A stretch of 64,000 nt of DNA from Microvirga makkahensis (GTDB lineage: Bacteria > Pseudomonadota > Alphaproteobacteria > Rhizobiales > Beijerinckiaceae), in NCBI RefSeq assembly GCF_009830105.1, contig NZ_WURB01000008.1:124001-188000 (forward strand). The letters are read 5' to 3'. Within the stretch, counting starts at the first letter, position 1. Each line of letters opens with the position of its first letter. The position numbers were made by a program, and so were the translations under genes. Below the pieces are notes generated by a model. It ran no database searches, was not told the DNA's origin, and saw nothing but the letters and a program-made list of their open reading frames with translations. Below, in pieces: positions 31,360 through 42,401 of this stretch.

Positions 31360-32832
31360 ATGCCTGCAGTGCAGGAGACGATCGATCAGGTTCGGTCGAT
31401 TGACGTCGATCAGTACAAGTACGGCTTCGAAACCGAAGTCGAAATGGAAAAGGCCCCGAAGGGCCTCTCCGAGGACGTGATCCGCTTCATCTCGGCCAAG
31501 AAGGGCGAGCCCGAGTGGATGCTCCAATGGCGCCTCGACGCCTACAAGCGTTGGCTTACCATGAAGGAGCCGAACTGGGCGCGCGTGTCGTACGACAAGA
31601 TCGACTACAACGACATCTATTATTACGCCGCTCCCAAGAACAACCCGGCGCCGAAGTCCCTCGACGAGGTGGACCCCGAGATTCTCAAGACCTACGAGAA
31701 GCTCGGCATTCCGCTGCGCGAGCAGGAGATCCTTGCCGGCGTCGAGCCCCAGAACCGAGTGGCCGTGGACGCCGTCTTCGACTCGGTGTCGGTGGCGACG
31801 ACCTTCAAGGAGGAGCTGAAGAAGGCCGGTGTGATCTTCATGCCGATCTCCGAGGCGATCCGTGAATATCCGGACCTCGTGCGCCAGTATCTCGGCACGG
31901 TCGTGCCGGTGACGGACAACTTCTTCGCGACGCTCAACTCGGCGGTCTTCACCGACGGCTCGTTCGTCTACGTGCCGCCGGGCGTGCGCTGCCCGATGGA
32001 GCTGTCCACCTATTTCCGCATCAACGAGAAGAACACGGGCCAGTTCGAGCGCACCCTCATCATCGCGGACAAGGGCTCCTACGTCTCGTATCTCGAGGGC
32101 TGCACGGCTCCGAAGCGTGACGAGAACCAGCTCCATGCCGCCGTGGTCGAGCTGATTGCGCTCGACGACGCGGAGATCAAGTACTCGACGGTCCAGAACT
32201 GGTATCCAGGCGATGCGCATGGAAAGGGCGGCATCTACAACTTCGTGACGAAGCGCGGCGATTGCCGGGGCAAGAACTCGGTCATCACCTGGACCCAGGT
32301 GGAGACGGGCTCGGCGATCACGTGGAAGTATCCGTCCTGCATCCTGCGCGGCGACAACTCGCGCGGCGAGTTCTACTCGATCGCCGTGTCGAACGGCATG
32401 CAGCAGGTCGATTCCGGCACCAAGATGATCCATCTCGGCAAGAACACCACGAGCCGGATCATCTCGAAGGGCATCGCCGCGGGCAAGTCCGAGAACACCT
32501 ATCGCGGTCTCGTATCGGCTCACCGCAAGGCGACCGGCGCGCGCAATTTCACGAACTGCGACTCGCTGCTCATCGGCAACCAGTGCGGCGCGCACACAGT
32601 GCCGTACATCGAGTCGAAGAATTCGACCGCCGTGTTCGAGCACGAGGCGACGACATCCAAGATCTCCGAAGATCAGATGTTCTACTGCCAGCAGCGCGGC
32701 CTCTCCGAAGAGGAGGCGACGGCGCTCATCGTGAACGGCTTCGTCAAGGACGTCCTGCAGCAGCTCCCCATGGAGTTCGCCGTGGAAGCCCAGAAGCTCA
32801 TCTCGATCTCGCTGGAAGGCTCGGTCGGTTAA
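31360..32832 (+). CDS. sufB: Fe-S cluster assembly protein SufB
   Basis: 490 aa, full length. Scaffold subunit of the SufBC2D complex on which clusters are built. Recognised from [33 protein letters not shown] [43 protein letters not shown] split by conserved His/Glu, and the closing [21 protein letters not shown]. It is 68 bp after the desulfurase and 115 bp ahead of sufC; that gap holds palindromic repeats. Confidence 0.98.
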   Translation: MPAVQETIDQVRSIDVDQYKYGFETEVEMEKAPKGLSEDVIRFISAKKGEPEWMLQWRLDAYKRWLTMKEPNWARVSYDKIDYNDIYYYAAPKNNPAPKSLDEVDPEILKTYEKLGIPLREQEILAGVEPQNRVAVDAVFDSVSVATTFKEELKKAGVIFMPISEAIREYPDLVRQYLGTVVPVTDNFFATLNSAVFTDGSFVYVPPGVRCPMELSTYFRINEKNTGQFERTLIIADKGSYVSYLEGCTAPKRDENQLHAAVVELIALDDAEIKYSTVQNWYPGDAHGKGGIYNFVTKRGDCRGKNSVITWTQVETGSAITWKYPSCILRGDNSRGEFYSIAVSNGMQQVDSGTKMIHLGKNTTSRIISKGIAAGKSENTYRGLVSAHRKATGARNFTNCDSLLIGNQCGAHTVPYIESKNSTAVFEHEATTSKISEDQMFYCQQRGLSEEEATALIVNGFVKDVLQQLPMEFAVEAQKLISISLEGSVG

Positions 32833-32848
32833 TTCAGGAACAGGTTGT

Positions 32849-32932
32849 GGATGCCCGGGCCTGTCCCGGGCATGACGCGAGATGCTCCATGCCCGTCATG
32901 GCAGGACTTGATCCGGTCATCCACGCCTCAAA
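32849..32932. repeat. Palindromic repeats inside the suf operon (sufB-sufC)
   Basis: ATGCCCGGG-CCTGT-CCCGGGCAT at about 32851-32873, a perfect inverted repeat, followed by a second imperfect unit (CATGCCCGTCATGGCAGGACTTGATCCGG region, 32889-32929). Same family as the other intergenic palindromes. Confidence 0.75.
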
Positions 32933-32947
32933 CAACGGAATACTCAG

Positions 32948-33700
32948 ATGCTCGAAATCAAGAACCTCGTTGTCCAGATCGAGGACAAGCGCATTCTCAA
33001 CGGCCTCGACCTCACCGTGAACAAGGGCGAGGTTGCCGCCATCATGGGCCCGAACGGCTCGGGCAAGTCGACGCTCTCCTATGTGATCGCCGGTAAGGAG
33101 GACTACGAGGTCCTCGACGGCGAGATCCTGCTCGACGGCCAGAACCTTCTGGAGATGGAGCCCGATCAGCGCGCCGCTGCCGGTGTGTTCCTGGCGTTCC
33201 AGTACCCGTTGGAGATTCCCGGCGTTGGCACCATGACCTTCCTGAAGGCCGCTCTCAACGCCCAGCGCAAGGCGCGCGGGCAGGACGAACTGTCGACGCC
33301 CGACTTCATCAAGCAGGTGAACGCAGCCGCCGCCAAGCTCGAGATGCCCAAAGATATGCTCAAGCGCGCCCTCAATGTCGGCTTCTCCGGCGGTGAGAAG
33401 AAGCGCATGGAGATCCTGCAGATGGCGTTGCTCCAGCCGTCCTTCTGCATCCTCGATGAGACCGATTCCGGCCTCGATATCGACGCGCTGCGGATCGTGT
33501 CCGAAGGCGTGAACGCGCTCCGCTCGCCTGATCGCGCGTTCCTGGTCATCACGCACTATCAGCGCCTGCTCAACCACATCGTACCCGATACCGTGCACGT
33601 GATGCATGGCGGCCGTATCGTGCGTACCGGCGGTAAGGAGCTCGCTCTCGAGCTCGAGGCCAACGGCTACGCAGATTACCGCGAAAGCGAGGCCGCGTGA
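32948..33700 (+). CDS. sufC: Fe-S cluster assembly ATPase SufC
   Basis: 250 aa. ABC-type ATPase that powers the SufBCD scaffold. Walker [12 protein letters not shown]-loop in [12 protein letters not shown], signature [10 protein letters not shown], Walker [14 protein letters not shown], and [11 protein letters not shown] with the H-loop. These are the SufC-specific variants ([15 protein letters not shown]). The stop overlaps an in-frame GTG upstream of sufD, so translation is coupled. Confidence 0.98.
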   Translation: MLEIKNLVVQIEDKRILNGLDLTVNKGEVAAIMGPNGSGKSTLSYVIAGKEDYEVLDGEILLDGQNLLEMEPDQRAAAGVFLAFQYPLEIPGVGTMTFLKAALNAQRKARGQDELSTPDFIKQVNAAAAKLEMPKDMLKRALNVGFSGGEKKRMEILQMALLQPSFCILDETDSGLDIDALRIVSEGVNALRSPDRAFLVITHYQRLLNHIVPDTVHVMHGGRIVRTGGKELALELEANGYADYRESEAA

Positions 33701-33702
33701 CC

Positions 33703-35016
33703 ATGGCTGACGTGACCCTCATGAAGACGCCAGCGGAATCGGCCCTGGCGCAGGCATTCGAGAGCGCGAAGAACATGCTTCCGGGCAACGCGGAATCGCG
33801 CGCCCAGGCTTTCGAGCAGTTCTCCTCGCGTGGGCTCCCGCACCGCCGGGTGGAGGAGTTCAAGTACACGGACCTTCGCGCGCTTCTGCGTGAAATCGCT
33901 CCTTTCGCGAACGTCCCTTCGGCCGAAGAGGCCAAGGCTGCGCTGCGGGAGTCGAAGGCGTTCGCTGATGTGAGCGCGCTTCAGGTGCCTTTCGTGAACG
34001 GCCATTTTGTGCGCGAGGCGGTAGACTTCCACAACCTGCCGGAAGGCATCGAGATCGTGCCGCTGCGCGAGGCTCTCGCCAACGGCCACGAGTGGCTGGC
34101 GAAGCTCAGCCCCGTCACCTGGGCCAGCGACAACCCGATCTATCAGCTCAACACGTCCTTCATGGCCGATGGGGTGATGATCCGTGTCGCTGGCGCCGTC
34201 GAGACCCCGGTTCACCTGCGCTTCGTGACCGCCGCCGGTTCCGCGGTCGCCACTGCCACGCGCGTTCTGGTGGTAGTGGAGGACGACGCTTCCGTCACGC
34301 TCCTCGAGTCCCACGAGAGCACGGACGGCACCAACCATCAGCCGAACGACGTGATGGAGATGATCGCTGGCGACCGGTCGAACGTGCAGCACGTGCGCCT
34401 GAACGCCGAGGGCGACAAGACCCTGGCGCTCTCGACCCTCGCCATGAAGATCGGGGGCGAAGCGACGTTCAACAGCATCAACGTGGTGGCAGGTGCAGCC
34501 ACCTCGCGCCACCAGGTCTACGCCATCCTCGACGGCGAGAACACCAACCTGCGGGTCAATGGCGCGAGCATGCTCAAAGGCTCGCAGCACAGCGATTCCA
34601 CCCTCGTGGTCGAGCACAACGCGCTCCATTGCGAAAGCCGCGAGCTGTTCAAGACGGTCATCGACAACGAGGCGACCGGCGTATTCCAAGGCAAGATCAT
34701 TGTTCCGCATCATGCGCAGAAGACCGATGGCCGCATGATGTCGGCGGCGCTCCTCCTCGCGGAGGGCGGCTCGATGAACAACAAGCCCGAGCTCGAGATC
34801 TTCGCCGACGACGTGCAATGCGCCCATGGTGCCACCTGCGGTCAGCTCGACGAGGATCTGCTGTTTTACCTCATGGCTCGCGGGTTGCCGAAGAAGGATG
34901 CCGAAAGCCTTCTGGTTCAGGCCTTCCTCGGCGAGGCGATCGAGTTCGTAGAGAACGAAAGCGCCCGTGAGGCCCTGGTCACCACCGTCGAGAGCTGGCT
35001 GAAGGCTCGCGCGTAA
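33703..35016 (+). CDS. sufD: Fe-S cluster assembly protein SufD
   Basis: 437 aa from ATG 33703; a GTG at 33697 overlapping the sufC stop is the alternative start. Partner of SufB in the scaffold. Recognised from GLPHRRVEEFKYTDLRALL (the SufB/SufD N-terminal motif), the beta-helix core, LKGSQHSDSTLVVEHNALH, VFQGKIIVPHHAQKTDGRM and NNKPELEIFADDVQCAHGAT with the conserved Cys-Ala-His. Confidence 0.97.
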   Translation: MADVTLMKTPAESALAQAFESAKNMLPGNAESRAQAFEQFSSRGLPHRRVEEFKYTDLRALLREIAPFANVPSAEEAKAALRESKAFADVSALQVPFVNGHFVREAVDFHNLPEGIEIVPLREALANGHEWLAKLSPVTWASDNPIYQLNTSFMADGVMIRVAGAVETPVHLRFVTAAGSAVATATRVLVVVEDDASVTLLESHESTDGTNHQPNDVMEMIAGDRSNVQHVRLNAEGDKTLALSTLAMKIGGEATFNSINVVAGAATSRHQVYAILDGENTNLRVNGASMLKGSQHSDSTLVVEHNALHCESRELFKTVIDNEATGVFQGKIIVPHHAQKTDGRMMSAALLLAEGGSMNNKPELEIFADDVQCAHGATCGQLDEDLLFYLMARGLPKKDAESLLVQAFLGEAIEFVENESAREALVTTVESWLKARA

Positions 35017-35021
35017 CCCCT

Positions 35022-35111
35022 CGTCATGCCCGGCCCCGTGCCGGGCATCCACGTCCTTGCTCCGCATCGGCGTGGGAGGCGTGGATGGCCGGGACATACC
35101 CGGGTCATGAC
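35022..35111. repeat. Palindromic repeats inside the suf operon (sufD-sufS)
   Basis: TCATGCCCGGC-CCCGT-GCCGGGCAT at about 35022-35048 and GGATGGCCGGG-ACATA-CCCGGGTCATGAC at about 35083-35111, two members of the window-wide family in one 116-bp gap. Confidence 0.75.
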
Positions 35112-35132
35112 GGCAGAGAAACGGTTCAGGCC

Positions 35133-36368
35133 ATGAACATGCAAGTGAAGCCATACGACGTCGAGGCGATCCGGGCGCAGTTTCCTATCCTGTCGCAGCA
35201 GGTCTATGGCAAGCCGCTCGTCTATCTCGACAACGCCGCCTCGGCCCAAAAGCCGAAGGCGGTGATCGATGCCATGGTGAATGCCATGGAGACGGGCTAC
35301 GCCAACGTCCATCGCGGCCTGCACTACATGGCTAACATGGCGACCGAGGGCTTCGAGCGCGCGAGGGAGACCGTGCGTGCGTTCATCAATGCCGGTTCCG
35401 TCGACGAGATCGTCTTCACGAAGTCGGCCACGGAAGCCTACAATCTCGTGGCGGATTCCTTCGGCCGCATGAATATCGGGGAGGGGGACGAGATCATCCT
35501 CTCCATCATGGAGCACCATTCCAACATCGTGCCCTGGCACTTCCTGCGCGAGCGGAAAGGGGCGGTCATCAAATGGGCGCCGGTGGACGACGACGGCAAC
35601 TTCCTCATCGAGGAGTTCGAGAAGCTCTTCTCGGCCCGCACGAAGATGGTCGCCATCACGCACATGTCCAACGTGCTCGGCACCGTGACGCCGATCAAGG
35701 AGATCATCCGCATCGCCCACGCCCATGGAGTGCCCGTGCTCGTGGACGGCGCTCAGGGCGCGGTGCATCTCGATGTGGACGTGCGCGCGCTCGATGCCGA
35801 TTTCTACGTGTTCACGGGCCACAAGGTTTATGGGCCGACGGGCATCGGGGTTCTCTACGGCAAGCGTGAGCTTCTCGAGAAATTGCCGCCATATCAGGGC
35901 GGCGGCGAAATGATCCGCGAAGTGCGCGAGGATGCGATCACTTACAACGATCCGCCGCATCGCTTCGAGGCCGGCACGCCCGCGATCCTGGAGGCCATCG
36001 GCCTCGATGCGGCCCTGCGTTTCATGATGGAACTCGGCCGCGAGAACATCCGTGCTCACGAGGAGGCCGTATCGGCCTATGCCCACGAGCGCCTGCGGGC
36101 GATGAACTCCATCCGCATCATCGGCCAGGCCAAGGGCAAGGGCCCGATCATCGCCTTCGAGATGAGGAACGCGCACGCCCACGACGTCGCCACGATCATC
36201 GACCGTCAGGGCGTGGCGGTGCGGGCCGGCACCCATTGCGCCATGCCGCTCTTGAACCGCTTCGGCGCGACCTCTACCTGCCGTGCATCGTTCGGCCTCT
36301 ACAACACCGTGGAAGAGGTCGATAAAATGGTGGACGCCTTGCAGAAGGCGGAAACTCTGTTTGCCTGA
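35133..36368 (+). CDS. sufS: Cysteine desulfurase SufS
   Basis: 411 aa from ATG 35133 (MNMQVKPYDVEAI); a second ATG six bases later is possible. Group II (SufS/CsdA) desulfurase. Motifs: VYLDNAASAQKPKAVIDAM, ANVHRGLHYMAN, FTKSATEAYNLV, SIMEHHSNIVPW, TGHKVYGPTGIGVLYG with the PLP Lys, and VRAGTHCAMPL with the persulfide Cys in the RAGxHC form of group II. No sufE or sufU lies in the window to accept its sulfur. Confidence 0.97.
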   Translation: MNMQVKPYDVEAIRAQFPILSQQVYGKPLVYLDNAASAQKPKAVIDAMVNAMETGYANVHRGLHYMANMATEGFERARETVRAFINAGSVDEIVFTKSATEAYNLVADSFGRMNIGEGDEIILSIMEHHSNIVPWHFLRERKGAVIKWAPVDDDGNFLIEEFEKLFSARTKMVAITHMSNVLGTVTPIKEIIRIAHAHGVPVLVDGAQGAVHLDVDVRALDADFYVFTGHKVYGPTGIGVLYGKRELLEKLPPYQGGGEMIREVREDAITYNDPPHRFEAGTPAILEAIGLDAALRFMMELGRENIRAHEEAVSAYAHERLRAMNSIRIIGQAKGKGPIIAFEMRNAHAHDVATIIDRQGVAVRAGTHCAMPLLNRFGATSTCRASFGLYNTVEEVDKMVDALQKAETLFA

Positions 36369-36379
36369 AGGATAAACCT

Positions 36380-36763
36380 GTGAACGACCAGACTCCCATT
36401 CAAGACGGGCCCAACGCGCCGCAGGTGTCACCCGGCTCCGGGATTCCGCCAGAAGAACTCGACCGCATGACGGACGACATCATCGCGGCGCTGAAAACCG
36501 TCTACGACCCGGAAATTCCTGCCGACATCTACGAACTCGGCTTGATCTACCGCGTCGATATCGACGACGACCGCAACGTGTCCATCGACATGACTCTCAC
36601 GGCTCCAGGCTGCCCCGTCGCCGGCGAGATGCCCGGCTGGGTCGAGAACGCGGTGGCCACGGTGCCGGGCGTGCAGAGCGTGAAGGCCACCATCGTCTTC
36701 GACCCGCCGTGGGACCAGAGCCGCATGTCCGACGAGGCGCGTGTCGCTCTCGACATGTGGTAG
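36380..36763 (+). CDS. sufT: SUF system protein SufT (DUF59/MIP18 family)
   Basis: 127 aa, GTG start at 36380, 11 bp after sufS. MIP18/DUF59 domain: IIAALKTVYDPEIPADIYELGLIYRVDI split by conserved Pro and Glu, then LTAPGCPVAGEMPG with the conserved Cys, and VFDPPWDQSRMSDEA. Linked to Fe-S cluster maturation and to the suf operon across bacteria. Ends the contiguous part of the operon. Confidence 0.94.
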   Translation: MNDQTPIQDGPNAPQVSPGSGIPPEELDRMTDDIIAALKTVYDPEIPADIYELGLIYRVDIDDDRNVSIDMTLTAPGCPVAGEMPGWVENAVATVPGVQSVKATIVFDPPWDQSRMSDEARVALDMW

Positions 36764-36935
36764 CCGATAAGGGCGTTCCTGCGTTACTCTTCGAATTCTT
36801 ATCCGTCCCTTCCCGTCACAGGCGGCAGAAGGCCGGGGATGACGAAGGCGTGTCGGGCAAGCCTGGCACGCCGGTCCCGCTCGATTGCGCTCGGAAGCGG
36901 ATAATCGGTTCCGTCCCCACGCCACGGAACCACTC

Positions 36936-38816
36936 TCAGCGCCCCGGCTCGTCCGCATGTTGATCCGATGGCCGTGGTTCAGGAGCGTTCCCGCTCATCA
37001 CATCGGCCTCCGGCCGGAACGTGTGCGGCAAGGATTCTTCTCGATCCGGCTCCGGAGTGCTTTCGTCCGCTCGATCGTCCACGATCTCATCCGCCTCCTC
37101 GACGGATGAGAGAATCGGCTGGCGCGGGGCGTCAGGAACCGCGGAGACCATGGCCCGGGCGATTTCCTGCTCGCCCATGACCACGCGTGTCGCCCCGTAT
37201 TTCATGACATGATCCTCCTGCGCGGAAGAATGAACGCGCACGACGATCGGCAGGCCCGGGTTGATCCTGCGGGCCTGCTCGACGACCTGACCGCTCTCGA
37301 AGGCATCCGGAATGGCGACCAGGAGGCAGCGGGCCGCACCGACATTGGCCGCCGCGGCGATCTCCGGGTCCGCAGCATTGCCGATGATGCTCTCGACGCC
37401 GTCCTGCGGCAGATCGGCGAGCTGCGACTTGTCCGTCTCGATGATCAGGAAGGGGGTTCCGGTAGCGGTGAGCTTCCGGGTGATGAACTTGCCGACCCGG
37501 CCATGGCCCACGAGGACCACATGATCCGTCAAAGAGGTTTGAGGCAGCGGCTCCCGGGCGACTGGAGGATGCTCGTCCGGTGCCGCCGCCGCGGCACCAG
37601 TCTCGCCCCTCTCCGCCTTCTCGGCCTTCGTTTCCCGTCTGACGAACCAACGGTCCAGAAGTGTGAACAGGAAAGGGTTCATCATGATCGAGAGGATCGC
37701 GCCCGCCAGGATCAGGTCTCGCCCCTCCTGGGGCAACAGCTGGAGCTCCACCCCGAGACCCGCGAGGATGAACGAGAACTCGCCGATCTGAGCAAGGCTC
37801 GCCGCGATGGTAAGAGCGGTGGTGTCCGGGTGACGGAACAGGCGAACGATTCCATAAGCCGCCAGCGACTTGCCGACGACGATGATCAGGAATGTGGCCA
37901 GCACCGGCGCGAAATCGTTGATCAGGATCATCGGGTCGAACAGCATGCCGACCGACACGAAGAACAGCACCGCGAAGGCGTCCCGAAGCGGGAGCGTCTC
38001 CGACGCGGCGCGATGGCTGAGTTCCGACTCGCTCAGGACCATGCCGGCGAAGAAGGCGCCGAGCGCGAAGGACACGCCGAACATTTCCGCTGCGCCGAAG
38101 GCCGTGCCGAGGGCGATGGCGAGGACCGATAGGCGAAACAGCTCACGGGAGCCTGTATGGGCCATGTAGTGCAGGATCCAGGGGATCACCCGTCGGCCCA
38201 CGATCAGCATGATCGCCAGGAAGGCCAGCACCTTGCCGAAGGTGAGGCCGAGCGAGACCAGGATGGCTTGCGGATCGGCGCCTGCACCTGCGGTCGCATT
38301 CGCGAAGGCCGGAAGGAGAACCAGGGTCAGGACCATGGCCAGATCCTCGACGATCAGCCAGCCGACGGCGATGTGGCCGCGCTCCGTTTCCACGAGGCGG
38401 CGCTCCTGCAAGGCACGCAAAAGCACGACGGTACTGGCCACGGACAGGGCGAGGCCGAAGACGATTCCTGCCTTCATGTCCCAGCCCATGAGCCAGGCGA
38501 GCCCCATGCCCAAAAGCGTGGCGCTAACGATCTGGACGACGGCACCGGGGACGGCGATGGCCCGGACGGACAGGAGATCCTTCAAGGAGAAGTGAAGGCC
38601 GACGCCGAACATCAGCAGGACCACGCCGATCTCGGCAAGCTGGTTGGAGAGCGCCTGATCGGCCACGTATCCAGGCGTGAAGGGGCCGACGAGAACGCCT
38701 GCCAGAAGGTAGCCGACGAGGGGGGAGATGCGGAGCCGCTGGGCGATGGCACCGAGAACGAAGGCCAGGACGAGGCCGATGACGATCGTCGATATCAGCG
38801 GCATATCATGCGGCAT
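36936..38816 (-). CDS. KefB/YbaL-type cation:proton antiporter with RCK domain
   Basis: 626 aa, inner membrane. The CPA2 sodium/proton-exchanger domain (about 8-390) has 12-13 hydrophobic helices, with RISPLVGYLLAGVLVGP, ALSVASTVVLLRAL and GVSFALGAFFAGMVLSESE. After an acidic linker the RCK-N domain (about 415-540) shows HVVLVGHGRVGKFI, a Rossmann nucleotide-binding motif. Arrangement and length match YbaL. It lies on the opposite strand between sufT and sufA, splitting the usual suf order. Ion and regulator are not deducible. Confidence 0.93.
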   Translation of the reverse strand: MPHDMPLISTIVIGLVLAFVLGAIAQRLRISPLVGYLLAGVLVGPFTPGYVADQALSNQLAEIGVVLLMFGVGLHFSLKDLLSVRAIAVPGAVVQIVSATLLGMGLAWLMGWDMKAGIVFGLALSVASTVVLLRALQERRLVETERGHIAVGWLIVEDLAMVLTLVLLPAFANATAGAGADPQAILVSLGLTFGKVLAFLAIMLIVGRRVIPWILHYMAHTGSRELFRLSVLAIALGTAFGAAEMFGVSFALGAFFAGMVLSESELSHRAASETLPLRDAFAVLFFVSVGMLFDPMILINDFAPVLATFLIIVVGKSLAAYGIVRLFRHPDTTALTIAASLAQIGEFSFILAGLGVELQLLPQEGRDLILAGAILSIMMNPFLFTLLDRWFVRRETKAEKAERGETGAAAAAPDEHPPVAREPLPQTSLTDHVVLVGHGRVGKFITRKLTATGTPFLIIETDKSQLADLPQDGVESIIGNAADPEIAAAANVGAARCLLVAIPDAFESGQVVEQARRINPGLPIVVRVHSSAQEDHVMKYGATRVVMGEQEIARAMVSAVPDAPRQPILSSVEEADEIVDDRADESTPEPDREESLPHTFRPEADVMSGNAPEPRPSDQHADEPGR

Positions 38817-38986
38817 CTGTTCTCCTTCATGAGTTCTATTCTAAGGGGAGCATACCCGGTATGAGGCAACGGGGCCGTCTTCACAACCCCGTTGATCTCG
38901 ACGTTTGCCCATGGATCTCTTATCTATGAATTCTATCGTACTCGTTCTGCCCGGGCCTTGAACCCGGCTGTCAGGAGAGAAGGCTC

Positions 38987-39367
38987 ATGGCTCTACCCCG
39001 ACTCAAGGTCGTAACCTTGACCGACGCGGCGGCAAACCGTGTCAAGGACATCATCGCCAAGGCGGACAGGCCCATCGTCGGCGTTCGCGTCGGCGTGAAG
39101 AACGGCGGCTGCGCCGGCATGTCCTACACCATGGAATACGCGGAAAGCATCACCCCCCTCGATGAGGTGGTCGAGGACAAGGGCGTGACCGTGCTCATCG
39201 ACCCCAAGGCGGTGCTGTTCCTGCTGGGCACGCAGATGGATTTCCAGACGACGAAGATGTCGTCGCAGTTCGTCTTCAACAACCCGAACCAGACCTCGGC
39301 CTGCGGCTGCGGCGAATCCGTTGCGATCACGCCGGCCACGCCTCCCACGCTCCATGCCGCAGGCTAG
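38987..39367 (+). CDS. sufA: A-type Fe-S carrier protein
   Basis: 126 aa. HesB/IscA/SufA domain: LTDAAANRVKDIIAKAD, GVRVGVKNGGCAGMSYTM with the first ligand Cys, and the C-terminal NNPNQTSACGCGESVAI with the Cys-x-Cys pair; all three cluster ligands are present. Carries clusters from the SUF scaffold to apoproteins. Separated from sufT only by the antisense antiporter. SufA, ErpA and IscA cannot be told apart by sequence alone; suf context favours SufA. Confidence 0.92.
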   Translation: MALPRLKVVTLTDAAANRVKDIIAKADRPIVGVRVGVKNGGCAGMSYTMEYAESITPLDEVVEDKGVTVLIDPKAVLFLLGTQMDFQTTKMSSQFVFNNPNQTSACGCGESVAITPATPPTLHAAG

Positions 39368-39369
39368 CC

Positions 39370-39758
39370 ATGGATGCCGAGGCCATCCGCGACGTCTTTC
39401 AGGCATTTGGCTCAGTCGGCATCCGCCGCATGTTCGGCGGGCAGGGGATCTATCGCGACGGAGTCATGTTCGCCCTCGAAAGCGACGGCGCGCTCTACCT
39501 GAAAGCCGATGACGAGACCGTTGACCGTTTCCGCGATCGCGGCTCGCAGCCTTTCAGCTACCGGACGAAGGATGGCCGGACCACGATCATGAGCTACTGG
39601 CTCATACCGGAATCGGCTCTGGACGACCCGGAGGACGCTGCGGATCTGGCCTGCGCAGCTCTCGGGGCGGCTCTGCGGTCGAAAGCCTCAGGCATGAAGA
39701 AGGCGAAGAAGCCCTTGTCCACCCGAAGGCCCCGAAAGTCAGTCTCGGAACCTGCGCT

Positions 39759-39762
<4 letters not shown>
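39370..39762 (+). CDS. TfoX/Sxy N-terminal domain protein
   Basis: 130 aa, starting 2 bp after the sufA stop, so it is translated from the same mRNA. TfoX_N features: FGSVGIRRMFGGQGIYRDGVMF split around Gly, ADDETVDRFRDRG, PFSYRTKDGRTTIMSYW and LIPESALDDPE. The basic C-terminal tail (KKAKKPLSTRRPRKS) could contact nucleic acid. TfoX is a competence regulator in gammaproteobacteria, but single-domain alphaproteobacterial members have no known role. The 3' end overlaps rhlE by 4 bp. Confidence 0.88.
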
Positions 39763-41219
<1,457 letters not shown>

Positions 41220-41392
41220 GAATCTCTATACCGTTAGGGCAGGGTGCGCTGACGCTGCCGGCCGCGCTCTACGGCAACAAACAGGCGCGAGACTGGTTTC
41301 ACCTGAGGCTCTTGCTCAAGGTGAGGTGTGGCGGGACCATAGGACAAGCTATGCGCTTGTCAATACAAGCAAACTTGCAAAGGAACGACGAT

Positions 41393-42091
41393 ATGGCCGA
41401 AACATTGATCCTGATTCCCGGTTTGGCCTGCACGGCGCACCTGTTCGACGCTCAGATCGCCGCCCTGTCCGGAATCAGGAACGTTATCGTCGCCGATCAT
41501 ACGCGGGATGATTCGATTCCTGCAATCGCTTCCCGCCTTTTGATGGATGCTCCGGAGAACTTCGCCCTGGCGGGCCTCTCCATGGGCGGGTACGTGGCTC
41601 TCGAGGTCCTGCGTCAGGCTCCCGAGCGTGTCCGGCGGCTTGCCCTGCTCGATACGAGCGCCAGACCCGATACGCCCGAGGCCAGCAGGGATCGCGAGCG
41701 GCTCATCGCTCTGGCGCAGGCAGGGCGACTTGAGGACATCCACTCGAAGCTCTGGCCGCGCCTGGTACACCCCAAACGTCAGGCCGACCGGATTCTCCAG
41801 GACGCGGTGTTCGGAATGCTGCAGGAGACTGGCGCGGATGCCTATGTCAGACAGCAGCGTGCCATCATGGGCCGCGCGGATTCCCGGCCTTTGCTGCCGG
41901 GAATCGAAATCCCGACATTGATTCTCGTCGGGGAGGGCGATCTCATCACGCCTCCCGAGATCGCTCACGAGATGGCCGACATGATCGAGTGGGCATCGCT
42001 CGCAGTGATTCCCGAATCCGGACATCTCTCCACGTTGGAGCAGCCAGAGCGGGTGGCTCAGGCCATGCGGCTTTGGCTCGAAGAGGGCTGA
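41393..42091 (+). CDS. Alpha/beta hydrolase
   Basis: 232 aa from ATG 41393, preceded by AAAGGA; the longer open frame to 41312 is unlikely. Motifs: LILIPGLACTAHLFDAQI, GLSMGGYVALEVL (nucleophile Ser), ILVGEGDLITPPEIA (Asp) and IPESGHLSTLEQPE (His). Resembles proline iminopeptidase or 3-oxoadipate enol-lactonase-like folds; substrate unknown. Monocistronic by spacing. Confidence 0.87.
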   Translation: MAETLILIPGLACTAHLFDAQIAALSGIRNVIVADHTRDDSIPAIASRLLMDAPENFALAGLSMGGYVALEVLRQAPERVRRLALLDTSARPDTPEASRDRERLIALAQAGRLEDIHSKLWPRLVHPKRQADRILQDAVFGMLQETGADAYVRQQRAIMGRADSRPLLPGIEIPTLILVGEGDLITPPEIAHEMADMIEWASLAVIPESGHLSTLEQPERVAQAMRLWLEEG

Positions 42092-42401
42092 GCCAACAGC
42101 GGCCGGGGCGTCCTCTTTCGGCATGGTCAATGATTTCTTACCGGTCCGGAGCGCGAAATCTCGAGCGCTTCGGTTTGGGCGCGATCCCAAAACTTCTATA
42201 AATTATAACGGGTTAGGCTTCATTACTTGCGGGCTCGCTTCGATGGCGCTCCGACACGCAGCGGCCTGCCTGAAGGTCCTACCCTGCGGAATTGGAGAGG
42301 TCGCATCCTGTCCTCTCCCGCTGTTGCACAAAGGTGACAGACGTTACGTCAACCTTGCGATACAACCACGGCCATAGCGTTCTTCGCGAATGGATAAGCC
42401 A
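42092..42401. other. Intergenic region before the outer-membrane protein gene
   Basis: 310 bp without a gene. The stretch 42180-42235 is AT-rich for this genome. A TGAC-N9-GTCA inverted repeat at about 42334-42350 lies some 55 bp ahead of the start and could be an operator; no regulator can be assigned. Confidence 0.4.
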
